Assembly: GCA_905478775.1 (NCBI GenBank)
Contig: CAJQKB010000044.1
Location: forward strand, 1-64,000
Origin: an uncultured Opitutales bacterium
Lineage (GTDB): Bacteria > Verrucomicrobiota > Verrucomicrobiia > Opitutales > Seribacteraceae
Length of the DNA: 64,000 bases
Direction: 5' to 3'
In this document: positions 19,575 to 27,178 of the stretch, in pieces
Layout of the letters: each line of letters opens with the position of its first letter
How positions within the stretch are numbered: position 1 is the stretch's first letter
The notes under the pieces: generated by a model
Told to the model about the DNA's origin: nothing
Database searches by the model: none
What the model saw: the letters and a program-made list of their open reading frames with translations, nothing else
Position numbers and translations under genes: made by a program

Positions 19575-20272
19575 TCTTGAATCAAACCCTGTAAGCCCTG
19601 AACCAATCCATCCACCCGCTTAGTAATCAAGTTTGCCTGAACTGATAATCCATCTTGCCCATCAATTACCTCGGAAACCCATGTTTTTACACGTTCTTCC
19701 AGGAATTTCAGTTTTTTATGTGCACCTGGGTCAGCGGCGAGAGCTTTGAAGCTCGTTTGAAGATCCGTTTCCGCGGCATCTGCCTGTCCAAGCATTTCCT
19801 GAAGAGCCTGTAAGCAATTTTGAACCGTTTTTTCATTCACCTCGTCTTCATCATGCTGAAGAGGTTCAAGATAGTGAGGTGCTGCATGTTGCTTAATAAC
19901 CGGAGCGCTTGGCCCCGCTTCCTTGAAAAGCTTGAATGCGGTGTCCTGAGCATTCTGACTGAATAAATTACGCTGATTAAACTCAAGACTAGAGAGCCAG
20001 TTTAATTCCTGCCTGAGCACCTTAAATTGCTTTCGTGAAGCTACCTCTTCCTCCCGCGAAACCGAACGAATCACATCGGCTTTCATGGTGGGTGCCAATG
20101 TGGTAATTTCTTCAAGAATTTCGACTGTTCTCTCCAGCACATTTTGCTGGGTTTGCAAAAAAGAAATTGCCGATTGAAGATACTCTTCAAGATTTTCCTT
20201 TGTCTTTAAAGGAATCTGATCATCTTTGATCGGTAATTTTTTTCTAGTTTTTTTAGAAAGACGCAGGCGCAT
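19571..20272 (-). CDS. Predicted helical/coiled-coil protein
   Basis: A 233-residue protein with no recognised family. It is basic at the start (RLRLSKKTRKKLP), then almost entirely helical, rich in Gln, Glu and Leu with heptad-like spacing around residues 30-110 and 145-230. It has no signal peptide and no membrane span. It is the first gene of a three-gene minus-strand cluster (this, the zinc-ribbon protein, the RibK-like protein), coupled to the next by an ATGA overlap. A structural or scaffolding role is only a guess. Confidence 0.7.
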   Translation of the reverse strand: MRLRLSKKTRKKLPIKDDQIPLKTKENLEEYLQSAISFLQTQQNVLERTVEILEEITTLAPTMKADVIRSVSREEEVASRKQFKVLRQELNWLSSLEFNQRNLFSQNAQDTAFKLFKEAGPSAPVIKQHAAPHYLEPLQHDEDEVNEKTVQNCLQALQEMLGQADAAETDLQTSFKALAADPGAHKKLKFLEERVKTWVSEVIDGQDGLSVQANLITKRVDGLVQGLQGLIQE

Positions 20273-20335
20273 AATGGTAATTATTGAACTAGAATAGTTT
20301 TGATATATAAAAAGAGATGAATCAAGCTGAAACCT

Positions 20336-21460
20336 TTATTCAATGCTTTGATCTGCTCGACCAAGAGAGCTTAAGCAGTAAGTCCCCCCTCCAATGAGCC
20401 TTTCTCCATCATAGAGTGCCAAGACTTGACCTGGAGTTAAAGCCCGTTGGGGTCGCTCAAAAATAATTTCCGCTTTCGTGGAATTGATTGGACGGTAGAG
20501 TAGGGGAACGGAAGCATCTCGATAACGGGGTTTTCCCAATAATTGAACCGGTTCGGTCGGATGGTTTTCCGTAAGGAAGGACAGGGATTCAATTTCATAC
20601 TTACGCCCCCATAATGTAGGTTCATTTTCGTGATCAAAAGCAACAATTAGCTGATTTTCGCCTTCATTCTTTCCCGTGACTACAAAATTTTCATTATCTG
20701 TGTTGGATGGCACCCCAATCCCGCGTCTCTGACCTAAGGTATATCGGTGTAAACCTTTATGCCTACCAACAACTCGCCCCTCGGTCGTTACAATCTCACC
20801 AGGCTGGTCGTCGAGAAAATTAGATAAGAATTCTCCTATTTTTACTTTTCCAAGAAAGCAAATACCTTGACTGTCTTTTTTCTCTGCAACGGGAAGCTCA
20901 TATTTCTTGGCAATTTCACGAACTTCTGGCTTTGTAATCTCCCCCAGAGGAAAGCGGGCTCTTTCAAGTTGATTCTGAGTAATGCGGGCAAGGAAATAAG
21001 ACTGATCCTTATTTTTATCTATTCCCTCCCACAATTCTGCGGTGGAATTTGAATTTTTTACTCTTCTACAATAATGCCCCGTGGCAAGGGAAGAAAAACC
21101 ATTTTCTTCCGCGTATTCTAGTAATGCTCCAAATTTCATCGCTCGATTACATAAAATATCAGGATTGGGAGTAATTCCATTTTCATAGCCTCGCACCATA
21201 GGTAAAACCACTTCATTTTGGTAAAAATCAATAAAGTTTACCACGGAAAATGGAATACCAATTAATTCCGCTACCAAACGCGCATCCTTTAGATCACGAG
21301 CGCCGGGGCAATCGCCGAGTAAATCATCCTCATGCTCCCAGGTTCGGACATAAACTCCCGAAATAGTGTAGCCCTGCTCTTTGAGCAATAAGGCAGAAAC
21401 CGCACTATCAACCCCGCCCGATAGGGCGACAAGAATTGGTTTATCGGAAGAATCATTCAT
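20336..21460 (-). CDS. mnmA: tRNA-specific 2-thiouridylase
   Basis: This 374-residue ATP-dependent enzyme installs the 2-thio group on wobble uridine 34 of Lys, Glu and Gln tRNAs. It has the PP-loop SGGVDS near residue 14, the nucleophile Cys at 104 in NPDILCNR, and the second catalytic Cys at 201 in SQGICFLG. A C-terminal beta-barrel with YTLGQRRGIGV follows. The length is normal. It is a single gene divergent from the GH13 gene, with about 90-115 bases between the starts. Confidence 0.97.
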   Translation of the reverse strand: MNDSSDKPILVALSGGVDSAVSALLLKEQGYTISGVYVRTWEHEDDLLGDCPGARDLKDARLVAELIGIPFSVVNFIDFYQNEVVLPMVRGYENGITPNPDILCNRAMKFGALLEYAEENGFSSLATGHYCRRVKNSNSTAELWEGIDKNKDQSYFLARITQNQLERARFPLGEITKPEVREIAKKYELPVAEKKDSQGICFLGKVKIGEFLSNFLDDQPGEIVTTEGRVVGRHKGLHRYTLGQRRGIGVPSNTDNENFVVTGKNEGENQLIVAFDHENEPTLWGRKYEIESLSFLTENHPTEPVQLLGKPRYRDASVPLLYRPINSTKAEIIFERPQRALTPGQVLALYDGERLIGGGTYCLSSLGRADQSIE

Positions 21461-21574
21461 TTCGACAATAGGTACTAGTAAATTCTTTTAAAAGGAGCAA
21501 AATTTTTCGATTGGCTCGAGCGAAAGAGTAGATAAGACAATAAGGCTATGTATTCTCGAGGTGGGCATGTTTGC

Positions 21575-23863
21575 ATGGAAACTATTAACAAAGGCTTAGT
21601 CTTTTTGGAAAAAGATTGGGACGGTGGGCGCTTACCCGAAGATTTGGTGGAAGAATCGGGGATGATTGGCTCCACATTCTCAATTATTGAGAGTGAAAAA
21701 TCGGCACGATTGGGAGGTTATGTTAAGAGAGGAGGAGAGGTCCATTTTTTGGTTAATAAAAATGACTACGCCTCGCTGGAACTGAGTAAAGAAAGAATAT
21801 TCCTCGCCACAGATTTTAATGGTTGGGCAGAAGCAATTGGAGAACCGCAATGGGAATTACTACCAAAAAATTCGGAAGAAAATATCATACAATTGTCAAT
21901 CGATTGGAAAGTTGCTTTGAAACTAAAGACATTCTCCTTTAAATTCGTCACTGAAAGGAAAGTCTGGTTGGAACCAAATGACCCGATTTCAAGAAGTGAG
22001 ATAAACGAGCTTGGATCGAGAAATTTTATTTTTAATCCTCAAAGAACGGGACAGGACATTCTGTGTTTTGAGCTAATGGAGGGCCCCCGAAAAGAAAACT
22101 TAGATCGATGGATAAACGTGGTTCCAAGTGGGAAATTTGGTTATGAGCAAACTTTGGAAGGTAGTTCATTTCGAGTTTTTGCTCCCCGAGCGGTTACAGT
22201 GGATTTACTTTTATATAAAGAGAAAGGAATGGAGCGGTATCCGATGACTCGGATGCATGATGGTTGTTGGGAAATTACTCTTTTGGATAATTGCGAAGGA
22301 TTGCCCTACAAATACTCGGTCCACCAGGTTACAAGAAAGGGAGAGTCCGAGCTTTTCGAAAAAGAAGTTGTGGACCCCTATGCCCGTGCAATGGACGGAA
22401 GGAATGGGCCTGGTCTCGCGTTAACAGTTCAACCATCAGAAAAAAAACACTCCTTTCGCACACCCCAAAAACAAGACCTAATCATTCTCGAAACCCACAT
22501 TCGAGATCTACTTACAAATGCTCCTATTCCTTTATCTGAAATGGAAAGAATGGAGTTTCGCGGGCTTTCGAAATGGCTCCAATCTGAAGATTGCTATCTT
22601 CGCAAGCTGGGGGTAAATGCTATCGAAATCCAACCCATTCATGAATTTGATGCCCGCACAAAGGAGGAGTACCATTGGGGGTATATGTCAGTTAATTTTT
22701 TTGCACCCTCGTCTGCCTATGCAAGTAATGCAAAAGATGGTTCTGCCGTACACGAATTTAAGAGTCTTGTCGACCGGTTCCATGAGGCAGAACTAGCCGT
22801 TATCATTGATGTGGTTTATAACCATGTCGGAGTTCCGTCCCACCTCTCCTTTCTGGATCGTGAACTTTATTTCTCAACGGATGAAAATGGAAACCTGAAT
22901 AACCATAGTGGTTGTGGAAATGATATTAATGCAGAGTCTGGTGCGGTACGAAGACTAGTGATTGATAGTTTGGTCTCGATGATCAATGATTTTGATGTTG
23001 ATGGATTTCGATTTGATCTTGGTGAACTCTTAGGAATCAATCTTCTGTCTGAAATTGAGGACGAGTTACTAAAAGTAAAGCCCGACATAATATTAATTGC
23101 CGAACCCTGGAGTTTTAGGGGTCGTTTGCCTGAAAAAATAAATCAGACGGGATATAGTTTATGGAGTGATAATTGTCGCGAAAAACTCCTTCACTTTGTC
23201 CGAGGGAATGGAAAGCAATGCGAAATTATTAATTTACTCAAGGGAAGGTTGGACGAGCAAAATACTCATCCGTGGCAATCCATTAATTACCTTGAGTCTC
23301 ACGATGACCTTACCTTTATCGATCGACTTTGCTCCCCAGATGACTGGAAAAACGACCGACCTCCTGCTCCAGTAATCGCCCAGGCTAAACTAGCCATAGG
23401 ATTACTGCTCCTCTCACCTGGGATACCGATGATTGCATCTGGACAGGACTACTTACGAAGTAAAAATGGCGTTCAAAACACCTATCAAAGAGGCGACTTA
23501 AATGCCCTCGATTACAACCTTTTTAGGGAAACTCAAGATTTCCATAATTGGACAAAAGAGCTCATTTCATTACGCAGTTCCAAAGAGGGTGAACTTTTCC
23601 GACCCTATCATTTTATTGCAGAAGATCGATATATCAGTGTAAAAGGCCCACATGATACAATAGCCCACATTATTTTTGCGGAAAATAATGTCAGTGTGTC
23701 CTATTGTTTGCTCCTCTTAGTAAACCCTAGTGAACAGGAAATTAATATTCCTTTACCTGCAATCTGTTACGGTAAAAAGGAAACTATTTTGCTAGGAGAA
23801 AGTGATTCAATACTTGGTACTATGCCACCTCTTTGCCTGCAGGTTTGGAAAATTATCGGATAA
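21575..23863 (+). CDS. GH13 family debranching-type glucanase (pullulanase/isoamylase-like)
   Basis: An alpha-glucan-active enzyme of about 762 residues. Two N-terminal beta-domains come first: one with FLATDFNGWAEA (CBM48-like) and one with SFRVFAPRAVTVDLLLY. The GH13 barrel starts near residue 300 (ILETHIRDL). Conserved regions are DVVYNHV, then GFRFDL with the nucleophile Asp 481, IAEPW with the acid Glu 510, and ESHDD with Asp 577 (numbered from 21575). The context HWGYMSVNFFAPSSAY is typical of debranching enzymes. No signal peptide, so cytoplasmic glycogen breakdown with MalQ (50299-51870) is likely. I prefer the ATG at 21575 because GAGGTG lies 10 bases upstream; the ATG at 21548, nine codons earlier, is possible. 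Confidence 0.88.
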   Translation: METINKGLVFLEKDWDGGRLPEDLVEESGMIGSTFSIIESEKSARLGGYVKRGGEVHFLVNKNDYASLELSKERIFLATDFNGWAEAIGEPQWELLPKNSEENIIQLSIDWKVALKLKTFSFKFVTERKVWLEPNDPISRSEINELGSRNFIFNPQRTGQDILCFELMEGPRKENLDRWINVVPSGKFGYEQTLEGSSFRVFAPRAVTVDLLLYKEKGMERYPMTRMHDGCWEITLLDNCEGLPYKYSVHQVTRKGESELFEKEVVDPYARAMDGRNGPGLALTVQPSEKKHSFRTPQKQDLIILETHIRDLLTNAPIPLSEMERMEFRGLSKWLQSEDCYLRKLGVNAIEIQPIHEFDARTKEEYHWGYMSVNFFAPSSAYASNAKDGSAVHEFKSLVDRFHEAELAVIIDVVYNHVGVPSHLSFLDRELYFSTDENGNLNNHSGCGNDINAESGAVRRLVIDSLVSMINDFDVDGFRFDLGELLGINLLSEIEDELLKVKPDIILIAEPWSFRGRLPEKINQTGYSLWSDNCREKLLHFVRGNGKQCEIINLLKGRLDEQNTHPWQSINYLESHDDLTFIDRLCSPDDWKNDRPPAPVIAQAKLAIGLLLLSPGIPMIASGQDYLRSKNGVQNTYQRGDLNALDYNLFRETQDFHNWTKELISLRSSKEGELFRPYHFIAEDRYISVKGPHDTIAHIIFAENNVSVSYCLLLLVNPSEQEINIPLPAICYGKKETILLGESDSILGTMPPLCLQVWKIIG

Positions 23864-23900
23864 TTGGGACGAGAAATAACGGTGACTCTTTTTTTAACCT

Positions 23901-24842
23901 TCATTTTGAAGTGGAAGCCGAACTCATTATACTTTCCGCGACACCATAGCGTAAGTTGTGAAATGAATGAGTAATGCTGGTTAATTGACAAAATTTCAAA
24001 AGTTCTAAGATAACTAGGATGGCAGAGGGAAAAACATCTGCACGATCCGCAGGCAGAAGGGGAAACTCCTGACAACGGGATGCCAAATCTAATCCATTCA
24101 TTTTTCTTGAGATTACTTTAATTGAATCTTCAGTGAGTTTAGATTGTTTCTCAAAATCGAGTTGATTCGTAGAAGAAATCAGTTGTCTGAGAAATACGAT
24201 TGACCCTCCTGAACCCACAAGGTGTGAACAGTCCTGAAGCAAAGCCGTACAACTATCTGCCAAAGTGGTAGAGACATAATTCTGTAATCTAATCCTATCC
24301 TCTTGAGCCGGTTTGTTCTCCAAATTACCGAGGAATTCCTCCGCAAGCACAACAGCTCCCAGAGGAAGACTCTTCACACTTTCACATGCCCCATTACGAA
24401 TCCGCATAATTTCCAGACTCCCCCCACCTAAATCGATCGCACAAAATTGGGAAACCTCCTCAAGGGCGGGATCTGTTAATAATCCACTGGCGATAAAAAA
24501 AGCTTCTTCTGAACCACTCAAAATCTCTATATTTAAAGAAAATAGATGTTGCACTTCTTTAATTAACAGATCCGCATTTTCCATTCGGCGAAGTGCTTCT
24601 GTTGCAACAATACGGGTTTTAACTGGGGAGAATGGACTGGCAAATAATAGAAGTTGATCAATTACTTTGATCGTAGCTTCCATCAATACAACAGAAAGAA
24701 CTGGGCGTTCTTGTGATAAAGCGGTACCCAAACGACAGGGGTAACTTTTTTCGGCGACCGACTCCAGTTTGCCGGCCTTATTTTTTGCCGCGATTAAAAT
24801 TTTAGTGGTATTGGAACCGATATCTAAAACCGCAATATTCAT
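23901..24842 (-). CDS. Ppx/GppA family exopolyphosphatase-like protein
   Basis: A 313-residue ASKHA-fold phosphatase. It has the phosphate-1 motif LDIGSNTTKILIA at the N-terminus, the TRIVATEALRR segment, EEAFF, and the phosphate-2 motif AIDLGGGSLEI. The length is that of the short two-domain form, lacking the C-terminal helical HD-like domains of E. coli Ppx. Family members hydrolyse polyphosphate or pppGpp; which applies here cannot be told. It overlaps nothing and lies 16 bases after rsmI on the same strand. It converges with the GH13 gene, 37 bases apart. Confidence 0.88.
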   Translation of the reverse strand: MNIAVLDIGSNTTKILIAAKNKAGKLESVAEKSYPCRLGTALSQERPVLSVVLMEATIKVIDQLLLFASPFSPVKTRIVATEALRRMENADLLIKEVQHLFSLNIEILSGSEEAFFIASGLLTDPALEEVSQFCAIDLGGGSLEIMRIRNGACESVKSLPLGAVVLAEEFLGNLENKPAQEDRIRLQNYVSTTLADSCTALLQDCSHLVGSGGSIVFLRQLISSTNQLDFEKQSKLTEDSIKVISRKMNGLDLASRCQEFPLLPADRADVFPSAILVILELLKFCQLTSITHSFHNLRYGVAESIMSSASTSK

Positions 24843-24858
24843 CCGAGTAATATTTTGA

Positions 24859-25560
24859 TTATAAGCTGTATCCGTCCGGGGCGATAACCAGTGTAAACTC
24901 TCCTTTGGAACTGCTCGTTTTCATTCTTTCCAAAACCTCCACTACAGTTCCTACATAAAAGGTTTCATGAATTTTTGTAAGTTCTCTCGATATGCAAATA
25001 AATCGTTCTGGACCGAAGGTTTCTTGAATCCCCAGTAAAGTCTTCTCAATTCGATACTTTGACTCATAAATAACGATAGAGCCTTCAAATTCCTTCCATT
25101 GCTCAAAAACCCTTTGGGCGGCGGCCGATTTTTTGGGTAAAAAACCAAGATAAAGAAATTGATGCGTAGGCAAGCCAGAGGCGGCCAAAGTAGTGATTGC
25201 CGCATTGGCTCCCGGTATAGGGCAAACTTCAATTTTCCGCCTTCTGCATTCTCGCACCAGCCGGAATCCAGGATCACTAATACCGGGATAACCGGCATCA
25301 GAAACAAGCGCAATCGATTGACCGGATTCAATTAATTCAACAAGTTCAAGCGATTTAACTTTTTCATTCTCCTCGCGGTAGGAGACAAGAGGTTTGTTTA
25401 AATCTAAAAAATTAAGCAGCCTTTTTGTAATACGAGTATCCTCACAAGCGATTTGATCCACCTGGGCTAACACTTCAGCGCCACGTGTGGAAAAATCCTT
25501 TAGATTACCAATGGGAGTTGCCACTAACCACAACCTACCGTGAGCATCGCTCACTTTCAT
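24859..25560 (-). CDS. rsmI: 16S rRNA 2'-O-ribose C1402 methyltransferase
   Basis: A 233-residue SAM-dependent methyltransferase of the tetrapyrrole-methylase fold. It has LWLVATPIGNLKDFSTRG at the start, ACEDTRITKRLLN, the conserved SYREENE, the glycine-rich VSDAGYPGISDPGF, and PGANAAITTLAASGLPTHQFLYLGFLP split across the substrate region. E. coli RsmI is about 286 residues; this one ends after the methyltransferase domain and lacks the C-terminal extension. It probably forms an operon with the Ppx/GppA-like gene downstream. Confidence 0.95.
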   Translation of the reverse strand: MKVSDAHGRLWLVATPIGNLKDFSTRGAEVLAQVDQIACEDTRITKRLLNFLDLNKPLVSYREENEKVKSLELVELIESGQSIALVSDAGYPGISDPGFRLVRECRRRKIEVCPIPGANAAITTLAASGLPTHQFLYLGFLPKKSAAAQRVFEQWKEFEGSIVIYESKYRIEKTLLGIQETFGPERFICISRELTKIHETFYVGTVVEVLERMKTSSSKGEFTLVIAPDGYSL

Positions 25561-25584
25561 GGAACTGAGATCGAGATTCTTGGC

Positions 25585-25746
25585 TTACCGGTTGAAACCA
25601 CCACGGTCAAAACCACCCGGTAAACTATACTCCCAACTTGCGGGACGACCTTGAGGCATTTTGGAATCGTCAGGGGAAGCGGTAAAGCAACCTGATAAAA
25701 AGAGACTAATTCCAATAACTGAAATAATTGAGATGATTTTTTTCAT
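25585..25746 (-). CDS. Small predicted lipoprotein (53 residues)
   Basis: A short gene with a classic lipoprotein signal. It has Lys-Lys after Met, a hydrophobic run, and the lipobox LSGC with the acylated Cys at residue 20. The mature part is only 34 residues, starting FTASPDDSK and ending GGFDRGGFNR. I know no family for it. It starts 9 bases after the stop of the coiled-coil membrane protein on the same strand, so it is probably co-transcribed. A Shine-Dalgarno is not evident; the lipobox is the main argument that it is real. Confidence 0.65.
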   Translation of the reverse strand: MKKIISIISVIGISLFLSGCFTASPDDSKMPQGRPASWEYSLPGGFDRGGFNR

Positions 25747-25755
25747 TACGATAAA

Positions 25756-27117
25756 TTAAAGAGTTTTCTTTTTAGTAGGAACAATTTGGATAATATCACC
25801 AGGACGCAATCGATTAGGTTCTCCAAAACGAGGTAGAATGTAGGCAAGTGCAAATCCTTTTTGGCTACTTTGTACTTTTATTCGAGCGGCTTCTTGTTTC
25901 CCTTTCCATAGAGTAAAGATTTCACCTGCTGCCATTCCACGATCGGTACCAATCGGTAACATGAGCATCCCTGAACGGCTGTCAATCCTGGCAATTGTAG
26001 ATGTCACCCCAAAATCACTAATTTCTTTCATCTCAGTGATGCCTTCAACCGCACCATTCTGTAAAACGGGGGGGCCGTCCGATTCTGCAGTAAATGGATT
26101 GCTCGATAATTCTGAATCCCCGTCCACACTTTCTCCTCCAGTCTGCTTTGCCATCATTTCATCAATTCCTCTTTTGTAGCCTGAGGCATCCGCAAGTGTA
26201 ATTTCTTTACCAAGGGCTTTAATTTTCTCCCCTTGCTCAACCTTCATAGCATCAATTTGAGCAATATGTGCTTTTTCGTTGTCCAATTTCTGCTGTTCTA
26301 AACCTGCAATGTTATTGTTGAGTACTCCAATCTGTTGGTCAGCAGCCTCCTTTTCTGACTTCCTGTCTGCTTTCTCAGCAGTTAAATCCGCCTCGACTTG
26401 GCCCAGTTTAACTTCAAACTCTCCAGATTTTCTTTCCCACTCTTCCTTTTGTTCTTTCATCTTATCAAAGAGGTTTTGCGATTCACGAAGTGCTTCATCT
26501 CGCTCAACGATCTTGGCTCTCATTTTTCCGATTTCAGAAAATTTTTCGTGCCTGTCTTTGTAAAACATTCCAAGCAAGGTTCGAAGACGATTTTCTCGAG
26601 ACACACCCGGAATAATGGAACCATCTTCTTTTTGCACATCTTCTTTGGGGAAAAGTTTTTCATCGGAGAAAGGATCTTTTAAACTAGCAATTGAATCCGC
26701 TTTAACCGAAGGGTTTACCTTCCATTTCTTTGCTTCCGAGTCCCAAATAAAAGTACCCGCTCCAAATTCTTTTGAGTGTTCATCCAAGGCATCACGATAA
26801 TCTGGGTTTCTCAAAATTCCATCTTCTGCAGTTCGCAAATTAGAAAGTGCATCGGCCAGTGGGTTTTCGTCATTCAAACCAACAGGTTGGTTATCGTCAA
26901 AAACTTCATTAAAAGCACTTCGTTTTGTCGAAATATCTTTCCATTGTGCCTCTTTTGCAGACTGTAAGATTGAGTAGCCATTTCTTACTTGTTTATCTAG
27001 GAAAACATTATTTTGCGTTTTTTTGGTCTCGGACAATATCCAAAGGTATGCGGCGAGACCAGCAACTGAAAGCAGACTTAATAAGCGAAAGAGTACGGCA
27101 AGGGCATTCATGGGCAA
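25756..27117 (-). CDS. Membrane-anchored coiled-coil protein, function unknown
   Basis: A 453-residue protein with one N-terminal membrane span (about residues 7-27) and, by charge, a large extracytoplasmic part. Residues 195-320 are a long Lys/Glu-rich coiled coil (ERDEALRESQ, EKADRKSEKEAAD and similar). The C-terminal domain (about 360-453) is a small beta domain with IDSRSGMLMLPIG and RLRPGDIIQIVP. It is related in layout to verrucomicrobial proteins of unknown function. The small lipoprotein follows directly, which suggests an envelope role. Confidence 0.7.
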   Translation of the reverse strand: MPMNALAVLFRLLSLLSVAGLAAYLWILSETKKTQNNVFLDKQVRNGYSILQSAKEAQWKDISTKRSAFNEVFDDNQPVGLNDENPLADALSNLRTAEDGILRNPDYRDALDEHSKEFGAGTFIWDSEAKKWKVNPSVKADSIASLKDPFSDEKLFPKEDVQKEDGSIIPGVSRENRLRTLLGMFYKDRHEKFSEIGKMRAKIVERDEALRESQNLFDKMKEQKEEWERKSGEFEVKLGQVEADLTAEKADRKSEKEAADQQIGVLNNNIAGLEQQKLDNEKAHIAQIDAMKVEQGEKIKALGKEITLADASGYKRGIDEMMAKQTGGESVDGDSELSSNPFTAESDGPPVLQNGAVEGITEMKEISDFGVTSTIARIDSRSGMLMLPIGTDRGMAAGEIFTLWKGKQEAARIKVQSSQKGFALAYILPRFGEPNRLRPGDIIQIVPTKKKTL

Positions 27118-27178
27118 AATTGGTTAGTTATGTTTTCAAACATGTAAGGCAAATCAAAGGAATGCAAACTGATTAATT

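Noticed and set aside
23864-23900. Hairpin between the convergent GH13 and ppx genes
   Set aside because: Only a 5-bp stem CTTCA/TGAAG without a following T-run, too weak to call.
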